A DNA stretch of 64,000 nucleotides from Leucobacter luti (GCF_019464495.1 NZ_CP080492.1:2666001-2730000); one strand, 5' to 3'. Positions 25,090-34,605 are shown, counted from the first letter of the stretch. Notes: generated from the sequence alone by a model not told the origin. A program made the numbers and translations.

Positions 25090-27212
25090 CGCGCTCTCCG
25101 AGCCCTCGCCTCGGTGCGGTCGACCATGACGAGATCCTGCAGATCGGGGAGCAGCTCGCCCTCTTCGCTAATCACGCGTCGCTGCCACGTGCCGTCTGGC
25201 AGCATCCGCCAGGAGGAGACATCGTCGCTGAACGCGAATTCGAAGAAGCGATCGACGCGGGCAAGGTGCTCGCGATCCGAGAGGCGGACGAGCACCTCGA
25301 TGCGGCGATCGAGGTTGCGGTGCATGAGGTCGGCGCTGCCGATGAATACGTCCCGGTTGCCATCGTTTTCGAACGCGTAGATGCGGGAGTGCTCGAGGTA
25401 GCGGCCGAGTACGGAGCGCACCTGGATATTCTCGGACAGGCCGGGGACACCTGCACGGATCGCGCAGATGCCGCGCACCCACACCTCGACGGGCACGCCG
25501 GCCTGACTCGCACGGTACAGCGCGTCAATGATGACCTCATCGACCATTGAATTCGCCTTGAGCTTGATCCCGCTGGTGCGACCCGCCCGGGCGTGCTCGG
25601 CTTCACGTTCGATGCGCTCGAGCAGCCCGCTGCGCAACTGGAGCGGGGCCACCAGGAGCCGATCGTAGTCAGTCTCGATGGCGTAGCCCGAGAGCACGTT
25701 AAACAATTTCGTGACGTCGCGGCTGACCTCATGCGAGGAGGTGAACAAGCCGAAGTCCTCGTAGATGCGGCTCGTCTTTGGATTGTAATTGCCGGTGCCG
25801 ATATGGCAATAGTGGGCGAGCCGGCCGCCCTCTTCACGGATCACCTGAACGAGCTTGCAGTGGGTCTTCAGCCCGACGAGGCCGTAGACGACGTGCACGC
25901 CAGCCTTTTCAAGCTTGCGTGCCCACGTGATGTTGGCTTCCTCATCGAATCGCGCTTTGACCTCGACGAGGGCGAGTACCTGCTTGCCAGCCTCCGCTGC
26001 CTTGATCAGGGCAGCGACGATCGGGCTGTCGCCCGAGGTGCGATACAGCGTCTGCTTAATGGCGAGCACGTCGGGATCTGTCGCCGCTTGCTCAAGAAAT
26101 GCCTGCACGCTCGTGGAGAAGGACTCGTACGGGTGGTGCACCAGCACTTCGCGCCTGGCGATCGCAGCGAACGTGTCGGGCTTGTCGCTCGGGCTGTTCG
26201 TGCGGAACTGGGGGTGCGTCACCGGGATATGGGGCTTGTACTTGAGCTCAGGGCGAGGCAGCCGGGAGAACGCAAACAGGCCGCTCAAGTCGAGCGGAGC
26301 TGGCAGGGTGTAGACCTGCTCCTCATCGATATCGAACTCGCGCACGAGGAGCTCAAGTGTTGCCGCATCCATATCGTCAGAGATCTCGAGCCGGATCGGG
26401 GGACCAAAGCGCCGCCGCAGCAGTTCTTTTTCGAGCGCCTGAATCAGGTTTTCAGTCTCGTCCTCTTCGATCTCCATGTCCTCGTTGCGTGTGACGCGGA
26501 ACACGTGGTGATCGAGCACTTCCATGCCGGGGAAAAGATCCTCGAGCTGGTTTGCAATGAGTTCTTCGAGCGGGATGAAGCGGATGTCCTCTTCGTTCTC
26601 GCGGCGGTCGACACGCACATAGCGTGGGATCATTTGCGGCACTTTGAGACGGGCGAATTCGACCTTGTCCGTGCGCGGGTTGCGCACCCGAATCGACAGG
26701 TTCAGTGCACGCCCGGAGATGTAGGGGAAGGGATGGGCAGGATCGACCGCGAGCGGCATCAGGACAGGGTAGATCCGCTGTTCGTAGTACTCAGTCAGGA
26801 TTTCGCGATCTGCGGTGTCCAGCTGTTCCCAGTCGACGATCCGGATCCCAGCCTCCGCGAGCGCTGGCTTGATCTGATCCTTGAAGCAGTTTGCGTGTCG
26901 CAGTTGGAGCTCGTAGGCGGTGCGATTGATGTCCGCAAGCACGTCGGTCGGCGCACGGCCGACGTTCGTTGGCACTGCGAGACCCGTGACGATACGACGT
27001 TTCAGGCCCGCAACGCGCACCATGAAGAACTCGTCGAGATTCGACGCGAAGATCGCGAGAAAGTTGGCGCGTTCGAGGAGCGGGATCGTGGGGTCTTCCG
27101 CCAGTTCGAGCACGCGCTGGTTGAACGCAAGCCAGCTCAGTTCACGATCGATGTACCGATCTGCTGGGAGTGGTGCGAGATCGGTTGCGAGTACTGGCGT
27201 CTCTTCGCTCAT
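25086..27212 (-). CDS. ppk1: Polyphosphate kinase
   Basis: The 708-residue enzyme makes inorganic polyphosphate from ATP. Domains in order are the N domain ([19 protein letters not shown] at residues 21-39), the head domain, and two phospholipase-D-like catalytic domains. The autophosphorylated His lies in [13 protein letters not shown] near residue 451, with the partner motif [20 protein letters not shown] near 470-489. The substrate loop [21 protein letters not shown] is also present. Length is standard. Start and stop overlap the neighbouring genes mshD and mutT1 by 4 bases each, so it is translationally coupled. It links stored polyphosphate with the adjacent phosphate importer. Confidence 0.97.
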   Translation of the reverse strand: MSEETPVLATDLAPLPADRYIDRELSWLAFNQRVLELAEDPTIPLLERANFLAIFASNLDEFFMVRVAGLKRRIVTGLAVPTNVGRAPTDVLADINRTAYELQLRHANCFKDQIKPALAEAGIRIVDWEQLDTADREILTEYYEQRIYPVLMPLAVDPAHPFPYISGRALNLSIRVRNPRTDKVEFARLKVPQMIPRYVRVDRRENEEDIRFIPLEELIANQLEDLFPGMEVLDHHVFRVTRNEDMEIEEDETENLIQALEKELLRRRFGPPIRLEISDDMDAATLELLVREFDIDEEQVYTLPAPLDLSGLFAFSRLPRPELKYKPHIPVTHPQFRTNSPSDKPDTFAAIARREVLVHHPYESFSTSVQAFLEQAATDPDVLAIKQTLYRTSGDSPIVAALIKAAEAGKQVLALVEVKARFDEEANITWARKLEKAGVHVVYGLVGLKTHCKLVQVIREEGGRLAHYCHIGTGNYNPKTSRIYEDFGLFTSSHEVSRDVTKLFNVLSGYAIETDYDRLLVAPLQLRSGLLERIEREAEHARAGRTSGIKLKANSMVDEVIIDALYRASQAGVPVEVWVRGICAIRAGVPGLSENIQVRSVLGRYLEHSRIYAFENDGNRDVFIGSADLMHRNLDRRIEVLVRLSDREHLARVDRFFEFAFSDDVSSWRMLPDGTWQRRVISEEGELLPDLQDLVMVDRTEARARRAR

Positions 27213-28189
27213 GAGCCTATTCTGGCACCTACGTCAGACACCTGAGTTCTCGACCACTGGCGACTGCGTGAATCAATGGTGAACCCCGCGGCCTCATACA
27301 TCCGCACGGCGCGCTCATTTTCACCGTCAACATAGAGCGAGACACTCTCTGGCTGGTGCTGTGCCATGCGCGCCAGAGTGACATCGAGCAGGAGCCTTCC
27401 GAGGCCCTGTCCGGCGTGCGCTGGATCCACGCCGACGGCATACAGCTCAGTCTCCACCGTGCCGGCAGACTGGTCTCGTACGGTTTTGATCCACGTAGAA
27501 CCGATGACCTCGTTCCGCGCGCCAGTGAGCAGAATGAGGTCATCGGGGTCGAACCAGTCCGCTGCGCGCATCAGTGCGAAGTCGTCCTGGGTAATGCGTC
27601 CTTGCTCGGGGTGCGTAGCGAACGCCGCGGCGTTCACGCGTACCCACTCTGCCGAGTCACGCTCGGCATCAAAGGTGTGCAAGGCAAATTCTGGTGCGTG
27701 CGGGATTGCGAGCGGATCGCGCCCGTCACTCGGCAGCAACCCAGGATCCAGCGTCATCCGATAGAGCGAGCGCACCGGTGTGAAGCCCGAGCGGCTGAGC
27801 AGCGCTTCGGCTGCGGGGTTCTCGCCATGTGCCCAGGCGAGCAGCGTCGCAGTGTCAGATCCGGATCCGGCGCCTGATCCTTCCCCAGCGGCTGCGTCCG
27901 CAACGTCCAGCAGTGCAGTGAGCGCGGCGGTGCCGACTCCGCGGCCGCGTTCGGACGGCCGCACCACCAGATCCAGCTCGCCCTCACCGACGATGCCGGC
28001 CGCGAGGATCCGCTCTGAGACCGGAGAATCTGCAAACAGCACGAGCTCTCGTTTGCCCTGAGCGGCGGAGAGCAGCGCCTGATCTGACACCGGAGCGGTT
28101 CCATCGTTCACTTCTGCCTCGGTGATGACGGTGCGTGCGGCCGCGATCGCGGTCTCAGAAGGTGCGTCGAGCCGGTGCAGTGCGATCAC
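27209..28189 (-). CDS. mshD: Mycothiol synthase
   Basis: The 326-residue enzyme acetylates Cys-GlcN-Ins in the last step of mycothiol formation, the main thiol of actinobacteria. It has two GNAT domains: an N-terminal one with [20 protein letters not shown] near residue 75, and the catalytic C-terminal one with [19 protein letters not shown] near 252 followed by [21 protein letters not shown]. The segment [31 protein letters not shown] is specific to MshD. The start overlaps the stop of the upstream regulator gene by 4 bases, and its stop overlaps the ppk start. A Gly/Ser-rich linker ([10 protein letters not shown]) is unusual but harmless. Confidence 0.95.
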   Translation of the reverse strand: MIALHRLDAPSETAIAAARTVITEAEVNDGTAPVSDQALLSAAQGKRELVLFADSPVSERILAAGIVGEGELDLVVRPSERGRGVGTAALTALLDVADAAAGEGSGAGSGSDTATLLAWAHGENPAAEALLSRSGFTPVRSLYRMTLDPGLLPSDGRDPLAIPHAPEFALHTFDAERDSAEWVRVNAAAFATHPEQGRITQDDFALMRAADWFDPDDLILLTGARNEVIGSTWIKTVRDQSAGTVETELYAVGVDPAHAGQGLGRLLLDVTLARMAQHQPESVSLYVDGENERAVRMYEAAGFTIDSRSRQWSRTQVSDVGARIGS

Positions 28190-28863
28190 GTAAACGTCTC
28201 CTCATCGTCGTCCAAGCGAGCTCGCGCGAAGCCGTAGCCGACCCCGCGCACAGTGCTAATGAGCCCCTCGTGGTCGCCGAGCTTGGCTCGCAGTCGACGC
28301 ACGTGTACGTCCACCGTACGCGTTCCGCCGAAATAATCGGTACCCCAGACCTCGCTGAGAAGTTGATCGCGGGTGAATACACGGCCGGGGTTCGCCGCGA
28401 GAAAGTGCAACAGCTCGAACTCCTTATACGTGAGGTCGAGTGGGCGACCGAACAATCTGGCCGTGAAATTCGATTCATCAATGACAACGCCCGCGGACTG
28501 GACCGCGGGCGGAGGGGTGTGCGTAGCTGGCTGTTCGAGCAGGCGGAGACGGAGCTCAATCTCCGCCGGACTTGCGGTGGGCAACAAGAGTTCGCTCACT
28601 CCCCACTCGACCGTGAGCGCGGTCAGCGCCACTTCGGGCAGGATCACGATGCGCGGGGTGTCGATCCCCGTTTTAAGCCCCATGCAGGCTGCGCGAGCGC
28701 GACGCGCGTCAAGCGTGCCATCGATCAGCAACGCGTCGTAGCGAGCCGCCAGCGTCTCGGGCACTCGGAGCGAGAGCGGGGAGGTGCGCACATCGTGTGG
28801 GAGCAAGTCCAGGCCGGGCAATGACTCGGCAGGATCGCGATCAGTCAGACAGAGCAGCTGCAT
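28186..28863 (-). CDS. Atypical OmpR-family response regulator (GlnR-like)
   Basis: The 225-residue protein has a degenerate receiver domain (residues 1-110) and a winged-helix OmpR output domain (125-215). The output domain includes LDLTYKEFELLHFLAANPGRVFTRDQLLSEVWG, and then RTVDVHVRRLRAKLG. The receiver keeps an Asp in LLIDGT near residue 48, but the conserved switch Lys is replaced (LLLPTAS). This is typical of orphan GlnR-type regulators that act without a kinase. ATG 28863 has AAGGGAG upstream and removes an implausible 67-residue extension. It heads a four-gene operon with mshD, ppk and mutT1, so it may control nitrogen or phosphate responses. Confidence 0.88.
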   Translation of the reverse strand: MQLLCLTDRDPAESLPGLDLLPHDVRTSPLSLRVPETLAARYDALLIDGTLDARRARAACMGLKTGIDTPRIVILPEVALTALTVEWGVSELLLPTASPAEIELRLRLLEQPATHTPPPAVQSAGVVIDESNFTARLFGRPLDLTYKEFELLHFLAANPGRVFTRDQLLSEVWGTDYFGGTRTVDVHVRRLRAKLGDHEGLISTVRGVGYGFARARLDDDEETFT

Positions 28864-29084
28864 GGGCGTCGCTCCCTTCCTCGTTCCTCGAGCCGTGTCC
28901 CAGTGTACTTTGGCTTCTGTTTCACATCCGTTTCCGGTCTGTGACGGGGCGTAACGTGTGCACCCTGCGAAGACCCGAGGGCGTTCAGTGCCGTCAGTGG
29001 GCGTCGGCGACTGACCGCGGACCCCCACTGGGGCTGAGGCGGTGAGAATCGGTCCCCCAAACACGAGTGTGGCAAGATGGGGCC

Positions 29085-29387
29085 GTGACCGAGCCCACCC
29101 CAGCCGATGCCCCGGAGATGCCAGACGCGCACTCCTGGCACATTCCGCGCCTGCTTATTGCGTGGGCAGTGGCAGCCATTATTGGCACGCTGGTCTCAAT
29201 CCTGGTGCCGCACGAGGATCGCTTTGCCTGGCTAGCATTTGCAGTCGGCGCGAGCACTCTCGTCACGTTCGGGCTGCAGCTTGGCACCGCACAGCGCGTC
29301 GGCTTTATTACACGCGTGGCGTTCAGCGTTGCCGGTTCCGTGCTCGTGATCGCGGTCATTGACGTGGCGATCATGCTCTTTGGCTAA
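29085..29387 (+). CDS. Small conserved membrane protein (three or four TM)
   Basis: The 100-residue protein has three or four hydrophobic helices: LLIAWAVAAIIGTLVSILV, FAWLAFAVGASTLVTFGLQL, and SVAGSVLVIAVIDVAIMLF. The N-terminus is short and acidic (TEPTPADAPEMPDAHSW). I know it only as a family of unknown function in Microbacteriaceae. GTG 29085 follows CAAGAT (29073-29078) by 6 nt, consistent with leaderless expression. It is divergent from the regulator operon. Confidence 0.75.
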   Translation: MTEPTPADAPEMPDAHSWHIPRLLIAWAVAAIIGTLVSILVPHEDRFAWLAFAVGASTLVTFGLQLGTAQRVGFITRVAFSVAGSVLVIAVIDVAIMLFG

Positions 29388-29462
29388 GGGCGGCGACGCG
29401 CGGGCTGTGGCTGTGCGCAGTCATCGATGCGCGGCACCGCGGGAGTCGGGTAGACTGGCCGC

Positions 29463-29573
29463 ATGCTGCTTGCTCTGGAACTCTTCTTCATCGGCCTCCT
29501 CGGACTTGCGTCCCTGGCGATCGCCTGGATCTCCGGCACCGTCATTTACAAGCTCTTCAAGGGGCAGCGCTAA
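29463..29573 (+). CDS. 36-residue single-pass membrane protein
   Basis: The ATG at 29463 follows TAGACT (29451-29456) by exactly 6 nt. It opens a frame coding MLLALELFFIGLLGLASLAI then AWISGTVIYKLFKGQR and a TAA stop. This is one hydrophobic helix of about 22 residues with a basic C-terminus (KLFKGQR), which would sit inside. The sharp -10 box, the proper membrane topology and the fit between neighbours (36 bp before the YgfZ gene) make it a real gene despite its size. It is probably the first gene of the YgfZ transcript. Function unknown. Confidence 0.7.
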   Translation: MLLALELFFIGLLGLASLAIAWISGTVIYKLFKGQR

Positions 29574-29609
29574 TCACGCGCCCAATGTTCTCCGGAACCC
29601 GGTGAACCC

Positions 29610-30731
29610 GTGACTGCTTTCAGTGCCCTGCCAGGGGCTGTCGTCGACCCCGAACTGGGAGTTGCGTCGCACTTTGGCGAGCCGCTCTCGGAACAGCGTG
29701 CGCTTGATACAGGTGACGCCATCGTTGATCTGTCGCATCGCGGAATCGTGATCGTCGACGGCCCTGACCGACTGAGCTGGTTGCACTCGATGACGAGCCA
29801 GCAGCTGACCGGCCTGCGACCGGGCCAGAGCACTGAGACCATGTTGCTCGATCCGAACGGGCGGATCGAACGCGCGATGCGTGTGGTCGACGATGGCGAG
29901 CGCACGTGGCTCCTGGTTGATGAAGGATCGGCTGCGCCGCTCGCAGAATTCTTGACGCGAATGCGTTTTGCGCTGCGTGTCTCGGTGCGTGACGCATCTG
30001 ACGAGTTCGCCGCGCTGCTCGCCTTCGCAGGTCCCGCAGCTGAGCTGCTGCGTGAGTCTGATCCCGCGGTGGCCTGGCAGGATCCGTGGGCCGGTGTGTT
30101 GCCCGGCGGAGTGCAGTATTCGCGCAGCGAGTCGCACGCCGGAGCCACATGGTCCGCAGAGCAGTTCGTCTTCCCGCGCTCGGCGCTCGACGCGATTGCC
30201 GCACGTGTGCGCGGAGGGGATGTGCGCGCCGCGGGGCTGCTCGCACTTGACGCGCTTGAGGTGCGCGCGTGGCGACCCGCGCAACACGCAGACGTTGATG
30301 AGCGTTCGATCCCGCACGAGTTCGATTGGCTCCGCACTGCTGTGCACCTGACCAAGGGATGCTACCGGGGGCAGGAGACCATCGCGAAGGTCCACAATCT
30401 TGGCCACCCGCCACGACGAATGGTGCTGTTGCACCTCGATGGCTCAAGCGGTGGCCTGCCGGTGCCCGGCGCACTCGTGCACCTGGCAGGCAAATCGGGC
30501 GATGCTGATGCGCGTCCGGTCGGCCGCGTGACACGTGCAGCCCTGCATCATGAGTGGGGCGGCATTGCGCTCGCGCTGCTGAAGCGCTCGGTGCCGGAGG
30601 ACGCCGCACTCGAGGTGCGCGGCGGCGAGGCTGGCAACGATCCACAGGCTCCCGTCACTGAGGTTTTTGCGGCGGCCCAAGAGGTGATTGTGCCGGCTGA
30701 CGCCGGCGCAGCGCGCGAGATCCCCGGCTGA
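29610..30731 (+). CDS. ygfZ: YgfZ/GcvT-domain folate-binding protein
   Basis: The 373-residue protein is a YgfZ-type relative of the aminomethyltransferase GcvT. It is thought to help iron-sulfur cluster assembly or repair with tetrahydrofolate. The defining signature KGCYRGQE (K-G-C-Y-x-G-Q-E) lies near residue 249, and DLSHRGIVIVDGPDRLSWLHSM near residue 41 is the usual N-terminal GcvT segment. Length is somewhat longer than E. coli YgfZ (326). It starts at GTG 29610 with only weak ribosome-site sequence, 36 nt after the small membrane protein gene, so co-transcription is likely. Confidence 0.92.
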   Translation: MTAFSALPGAVVDPELGVASHFGEPLSEQRALDTGDAIVDLSHRGIVIVDGPDRLSWLHSMTSQQLTGLRPGQSTETMLLDPNGRIERAMRVVDDGERTWLLVDEGSAAPLAEFLTRMRFALRVSVRDASDEFAALLAFAGPAAELLRESDPAVAWQDPWAGVLPGGVQYSRSESHAGATWSAEQFVFPRSALDAIAARVRGGDVRAAGLLALDALEVRAWRPAQHADVDERSIPHEFDWLRTAVHLTKGCYRGQETIAKVHNLGHPPRRMVLLHLDGSSGGLPVPGALVHLAGKSGDADARPVGRVTRAALHHEWGGIALALLKRSVPEDAALEVRGGEAGNDPQAPVTEVFAAAQEVIVPADAGAAREIPG

Positions 30732-30828
30732 AGCGCCTGTAGCGGGAGCCCGTGGCGGCCCGCAGTGCGTCTGGGCGCTGGGCTGTATGCCTGCGTTGGG
30801 CTCGAGCCTCAGCGGCTCAGTGATTCAA

Positions 30829-30916
30829 TGACTCAGTGACTCAGTGACTCAGTGACTCAGTGACTCAGTGACTCAGTGACTCAGTGACTCAGTGACTCAG
30901 TGACTCAGTGACTCAG
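30829..30916. repeat. Octamer tandem repeat TGACTCAG x 11
   Basis: Eleven perfect TGACTCAG units fill 30829-30916, with one degenerate unit before. It lies in the 477-bp gap 30732-31208, which contains no supported gene. Confidence 0.97.
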
Positions 30917-31052
30917 TGCCACGCACGGCGTGCCCGGCGATCTCAGCCACACGTTCCGTGTGCTCCTCGCTGCGCCTCTCCGCGGCGAAGCAAGGAGTTG
31001 CCCACTTCGAGGTGGGCGGTGTTCACGATGAGTTTGGTGTGCACTGCTGGGG

Positions 31053-31101
31053 CAGGCAGCAGGCAGCAGGCAGCAGGCAGCGGGCGGCAGGCGGCAGGGC
31101 G
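31053..31101. repeat. Heptamer tandem repeat CAGGCAG x 7 (degenerate)
   Basis: Four perfect CAGGCAG units (31053-31080) are followed by CGGGCGG, CAGGCGG and CAGGGCG. It lies in the same noncoding gap, about 100 bp before the gpmA start. Confidence 0.9.
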
Positions 31102-31208
31102 CAAAGCGGGGTCGGCGTCCGGCGGCGTGCTCGGAGCCGGTCGCGGAGCGGGGAGCGTGCGCTCGGACGCCACCCGGTGGCCAGGCAAGGCGCGATAGGC
31201 TTGGGAAC

Positions 31209-31952
31209 ATGACGAACACGCTGATCTTGCTTCGCCACGGACAGAGCGAATGGAACCAGAAGAACCTCTTCACCGGCTGGGTCGATGTGCGGCTCACTGA
31301 GCAGGGTCGGGGAGAGGCCGCTCGCGCCGGTGAGCAGCTGGCAGCGGCGGGACTCCTGCCCGACGTGCTCCACACCTCGGTGCTGAGCCGCGCGATCCAG
31401 ACTTCGAACATCGCACTCGACACAGCGGATCGGCTGTGGATCCCGGTGAAGCGCTCGTGGCGCCTGAACGAGCGCCACTACGGCGCGCTGCAGGGGCTCG
31501 ACAAGGCGGAAACTCTCGCAAAGTATGGCGAGGAGCAGTTTATGGAGTGGCGTCGCTCATTTGATACGCCGCCACCCGTGCTCGACGACTCGAGTGAGTG
31601 GTCGCAGGCCAGGGATCCCCGCTACGCAGGGATCGACGGCACACGGCCGCAGACTGAGTGCCTCAAAGACGTCATCGAGCGTATGCTTCCCTACTGGGAG
31701 CAAGAGATTCTGACCGATCTGAACGCGGGCCAGACCGTGCTGGTGACGGCGCATGGCAACTCACTGCGTGCGCTCGTGAAGCACCTCGACGGCATTTCAG
31801 ATGCGGATATCGCTGGGGTGAACATTCCGACAGGCCTGCCGCTCGTGTACGAGATCAACGCTGATGGCACACCGGCTGGTCCCGCGCGCTACCTCGATCC
31901 CGAAGCCGCGGCAGCCGGCGCCGCAGCTGTCGCAGCGCAGGGCAAGCACTAA
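31209..31952 (+). CDS. gpmA: 2,3-bisphosphoglycerate-dependent phosphoglycerate mutase
   Basis: The 247-residue glycolytic enzyme interconverts 3- and 2-phosphoglycerate. The catalytic histidine motif [10 protein letters not shown] is at residues 7-16, followed by [15 protein letters not shown], the substrate motifs [15 protein letters not shown] and [15 protein letters not shown], and the second His in [17 protein letters not shown] near residue 183. The Ala-rich C-terminus is common in actinobacteria. ATG 31209 follows TAGGCT (31196-31201) by 7 nt, so the mRNA is probably leaderless; no Shine-Dalgarno is seen. The gene stands alone. Confidence 0.96.
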   Translation: MTNTLILLRHGQSEWNQKNLFTGWVDVRLTEQGRGEAARAGEQLAAAGLLPDVLHTSVLSRAIQTSNIALDTADRLWIPVKRSWRLNERHYGALQGLDKAETLAKYGEEQFMEWRRSFDTPPPVLDDSSEWSQARDPRYAGIDGTRPQTECLKDVIERMLPYWEQEILTDLNAGQTVLVTAHGNSLRALVKHLDGISDADIAGVNIPTGLPLVYEINADGTPAGPARYLDPEAAAAGAAAVAAQGKH

Positions 31953-31980
31953 TACTTTCTGCCTGCACCGGGAACACGAC

Positions 31981-32035
31981 CATGGGTCTCAGGTGGGTGC
32001 TTCCACGCGCTGGAAGCACCCACGTGGGACCCATG
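31981..32035 (+). terminator. Long 24-bp inverted repeat downstream of gpmA
   Basis: Left arm 31981-32004 and right arm 32012-32035 pair with two mismatches around a 7-nt loop (ACGCGCT); the inner 12 bp GGTGGGTGCTTCC-type segment is perfect. No T tract follows. Position, 29 bp after the stop, suggests transcript ending. Confidence 0.6.
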
Positions 32036-32131
32036 AGTGTGAGTGCGGCGAGTACGCCAAAGATGCCCACCTGCGGGAGGCGTGTGCAAGGCGCGCCAGC
32101 TACTCGCGGGGCACGCGAGCTACACAGCGAG

Positions 32132-32220
32132 CTACGCCAGCTACCCACGGGCGCGCGAGGTACGCGCGGGCTACGCCAGCTACCCGCGGGCTACGCCAGC
32201 TACCCGCGGGCTACGCCAGC
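32132..32220. repeat. 20-bp tandem repeat CTACGCCAGCTACCCGCGGG
   Basis: Units at 32171-32190 and 32191-32210 are identical, 32211-32220 is a half unit, and 32132-32151 is a near copy. It fills part of the 387-bp gap 31953-32339, where I see no gene. Confidence 0.9.
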
Positions 32221-32236
32221 GCAGTGCGAAACAGTC

Positions 32237-32279
32237 GAGGCCGATCCCGAGACGAACGTCACGTCGCAGGATCGGCCTC
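32237..32279 (-). terminator. Inverted repeat between convergent genes (gpmA and DUF3073)
   Basis: GAGGCCGATCC (32237-32247) and GGATCGGCCTC (32269-32279) are a perfect 11-bp inverted repeat with a 21-nt loop, 60 bp past the end of the DUF3073 gene. No T tract is present. Confidence 0.45.
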
Positions 32280-32339
32280 AGCTGATCGAATGATCGGGGT
32301 TCCGCGCAGCGGAACGGACCCGGTCAGCGGGGAAACGAG

Positions 32340-32525
32340 CTAGTCGTCATCCTCGTCTTCGGTGTTGTACTTATCTGCGTACTCCGCCCAGGATTCCTCG
32401 CCCGAATGCTTCTCGGATTCTGATGCGAGCTCTCGCTCAAGCGCCGAGTAGTTCGTGTCAGGGCTGAAATACTTCAGCTCCCTGGCGACCTTGGTGTGCT
32501 TTGCCTTCTGACGGCCGCGCCCCAT
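32340..32525 (-). CDS. DUF3073 protein
   Basis: The 61-residue protein begins MGRGRQKAKHTKVARELKYF, the invariant opening of the actinobacterial DUF3073 family, and ends in a strongly acidic tail (NTEDEDDD). The basic head and acidic tail suggest nucleic-acid or ribosome contact, but no function is proven. ATG 32525 is supported by AAGGGGG 7 nt upstream; the longer frame reading back to 32654 lacks family sequence. It ends head-on with gpmA. Confidence 0.93.
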   Translation of the reverse strand: MGRGRQKAKHTKVARELKYFSPDTNYSALERELASESEKHSGEESWAEYADKYNTEDEDDD

Positions 32526-32654
32526 GCGTGACCCCCTTACACATTCGGGCCTCGCGGAATATACGCCGCGGGGCAGGTACCAATTCAAATAGACGTATGG
32601 AGCAGATTCTAGCATGACCGGGATGCCGATTCGGCTGACGGTTACGATGTCCAT

Positions 32655-33293
32655 ATGACTCCTCGTCGCTCCCGCTCCCTTCGGATCGTGCTCTTCTCGC
32701 TACTCGCGGTCGCAGTGCTGGTGCTCGGGGCCGTCCTCGTGGTTCTGATTCCGATCCTGACCCACCAGAGCGCTGGGGGATCGGGGCAAGACATTCCCGC
32801 GGAATACGTATCCGAGACTCGGGCGACCGGTGCGGATGGTCGCACCCGCGAACTCCGTGTCGAAGATTCAACGGGGAAATTGGCTGAGCTCGACGCGATC
32901 GTCCCGGGCGAGTCGCTCGTCATTTCAGGCTCCGGCTTTGATTCCGGTATCGGCATATACCTTGCGGTGTGCGCGATTCCGGCTTCTGCGGACGAGAAGC
33001 CCGGCCCCTGCCTCGGCGGCATCCCCGAGGGCGCGGAATCCGGAGACGCGGAAGCCCAGGCCGGTCTCGCGAGCGCCTGGATCACGAACGACTGGGCCTG
33101 GCGGGCATTCGCGACTCAGACCTACGACGACGCCGAGAGAGGGTCGTTTACGGCCACCCTCACCGTGCCAGAACCCACGACCGATGGCTTGGACTGTCGT
33201 GTGAGTCGCTGCGCGATTGCGACCCGGGCCGACCACACCGCGGGCTCCGACCGCGTGCAAGACATTCTGCTCCCGGTCGCATTCGCGGAGTAA
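32655..33293 (+). CDS. Membrane-anchored exported protein, neocarzinostatin/Htaa-like fold
   Basis: The 212-residue protein has a basic N-terminus and one TM/signal segment (IVLFSLLAVAVLVLGAVLVV, residues 10-30), then an extracellular domain. Within it, VPGESLVISGSGFDSGIGIYLAVC and CAIATRADHTAGSDRVQDILLPVAF resemble domains found in neocarzinostatin-like and HtaA-associated surface proteins; four cysteines could form disulfides. ATG 32655 follows TACGAT (32643-32648) by 6 nt. The ligand is unknown; heme or a small molecule is possible but unproven. It ends 10 bp from the convergent DUF445 gene. Confidence 0.7.
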   Translation: MTPRRSRSLRIVLFSLLAVAVLVLGAVLVVLIPILTHQSAGGSGQDIPAEYVSETRATGADGRTRELRVEDSTGKLAELDAIVPGESLVISGSGFDSGIGIYLAVCAIPASADEKPGPCLGGIPEGAESGDAEAQAGLASAWITNDWAWRAFATQTYDDAERGSFTATLTVPEPTTDGLDCRVSRCAIATRADHTAGSDRVQDILLPVAFAE

Positions 33294-33303
33294 CCTGACG
33301 CTG

Positions 33304-34599
33304 CTACCCGATGAGTGGTGTGATGACGAGGGTCGCGATGGTGTAGATGGTGAGTCCGGCGAGCGAGCCAACCACGGTGCCGTTGATGCGGATGAATTGC
33401 AGGTCTTTGCCGACTTGCAATTCGATCTTCTCCGCAGCCTCACGTGCGTCCCACCGCTGCACCGTCTCGGAGATAACTCCGGCGAGATCGTGTCGGTAAC
33501 GGCTCACCAGATGCTCGACGACCCCCATCACCCACACGTCGATCTTGTATTGCAACGTAGAATCATCGACCAGTTTGTGCCCGAAATCCTGGAGCGCGTT
33601 CACTAGGCGCACCCGCAGATCGCTCGCGGGATCCTCGAGCATCGCGACGAGCGCGGCTCGCGCCGTTTCCCAGGTGCTCGCAGCCAAGGCCCTGATTCGC
33701 GGGCTGTCGAAGACCTCGTGTTTGAAATGTTCGAGTTGGTCTTGCAACCGCTCTTGTTCTTGGAGATCCCGAGCGAGATCTCCGAGGAACTTACCGACGG
33801 CGATCCGGAACGGGTGCTCCGGATCCGCAGCAACGCTTTGCGCGAACTTCACCGCCTCAGCATGGAGGCGAGTGTCGACAAACTTATCTACCACGCTGGG
33901 CACCCAAGATGGGAGGCGTGAGGAGACCACGCGGTCGAACGCCTCGGGGTGTGTCACCAGCCACTCCTCGAGCCGCCCCGCAGCGATATCGAGCAGGGCC
34001 TCGTGATGACCACCGTCAACGAACGACTCCGCTGCCCGGCCGAGCAGTGGCCCCCACTCTGGCTCTATCATGTGCCGCCGCACAAGCACTTCAATAAGCT
34101 CCCGCACGTCGCCGTCATCGAGCACGGTGATCGCACCAAGCCCGGCGCTTGAGATCATTTCCCCCACGCGTTCAGCGTTCGGGCGTTCCAAGAGCCAGGT
34201 CCCCGCCATGCGCGCGCCACTCACCTGTGACAGCTTCTCGTGCACCACCTCGTCGGCAAGGAAGTTCTCCTCGACGAACGAGCCGAGTCCCTCTCCGATC
34301 TCATCTTTCTTGTTCGAGATCAGATTTGTGTGTGGGATTTTGATCCCGAGCGGGTGACGAAATAGCGCGGTGACAGCAAACCAGTCGGCGAGCGCACCCA
34401 CCATGCCACCCTCGCTTGCGGCACGCACGTAGCCGAGCCACGGATAGCGCTCCTGCAGCACGAACGACACCACGAACACGACGGCCATCCCGATGAGGAG
34501 CCCCACCGCGATGGCCTGCATTCGTCTGAGGTCACCCAAGCGCTGGAAATCCGCTGGTGAGACCGCACCGAGTGTGCGTCGAGTTCGAGACTTCGGCAT
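33304..34599 (-). CDS. DUF445 membrane protein
   Basis: The 431-residue protein has an N-terminal TM helix (AIAVGLLIGMAVVFVVSFVLQ, residue 30 onwards) and the family motif GYVRAASEGGMVGALADWFAV with FRHPLGIKIPHTNLI. A long helical region follows and a C-terminal TM pair ends it (GTVVGSLAGLTIYTIATLVITPLIG). This is the DUF445 (YheB-like) pattern. ATG 34599 is chosen since a GATAAT -10 box (34611-34606) lies 6 nt upstream on this strand, removing 64 residues of the longer frame. Function unknown; it may act in envelope organisation. Confidence 0.9.
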   Translation of the reverse strand: MPKSRTRRTLGAVSPADFQRLGDLRRMQAIAVGLLIGMAVVFVVSFVLQERYPWLGYVRAASEGGMVGALADWFAVTALFRHPLGIKIPHTNLISNKKDEIGEGLGSFVEENFLADEVVHEKLSQVSGARMAGTWLLERPNAERVGEMISSAGLGAITVLDDGDVRELIEVLVRRHMIEPEWGPLLGRAAESFVDGGHHEALLDIAAGRLEEWLVTHPEAFDRVVSSRLPSWVPSVVDKFVDTRLHAEAVKFAQSVAADPEHPFRIAVGKFLGDLARDLQEQERLQDQLEHFKHEVFDSPRIRALAASTWETARAALVAMLEDPASDLRVRLVNALQDFGHKLVDDSTLQYKIDVWVMGVVEHLVSRYRHDLAGVISETVQRWDAREAAEKIELQVGKDLQFIRINGTVVGSLAGLTIYTIATLVITPLIG

Positions 34600-34605
34600 G
34601 ACGCC

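Noticed and set aside
25593..27245. A 550-codon plus-strand frame opposite ppk
   Set aside because: It is the antisense frame of a conserved enzyme and has no motifs of its own. High GC content makes such long shadows common here.
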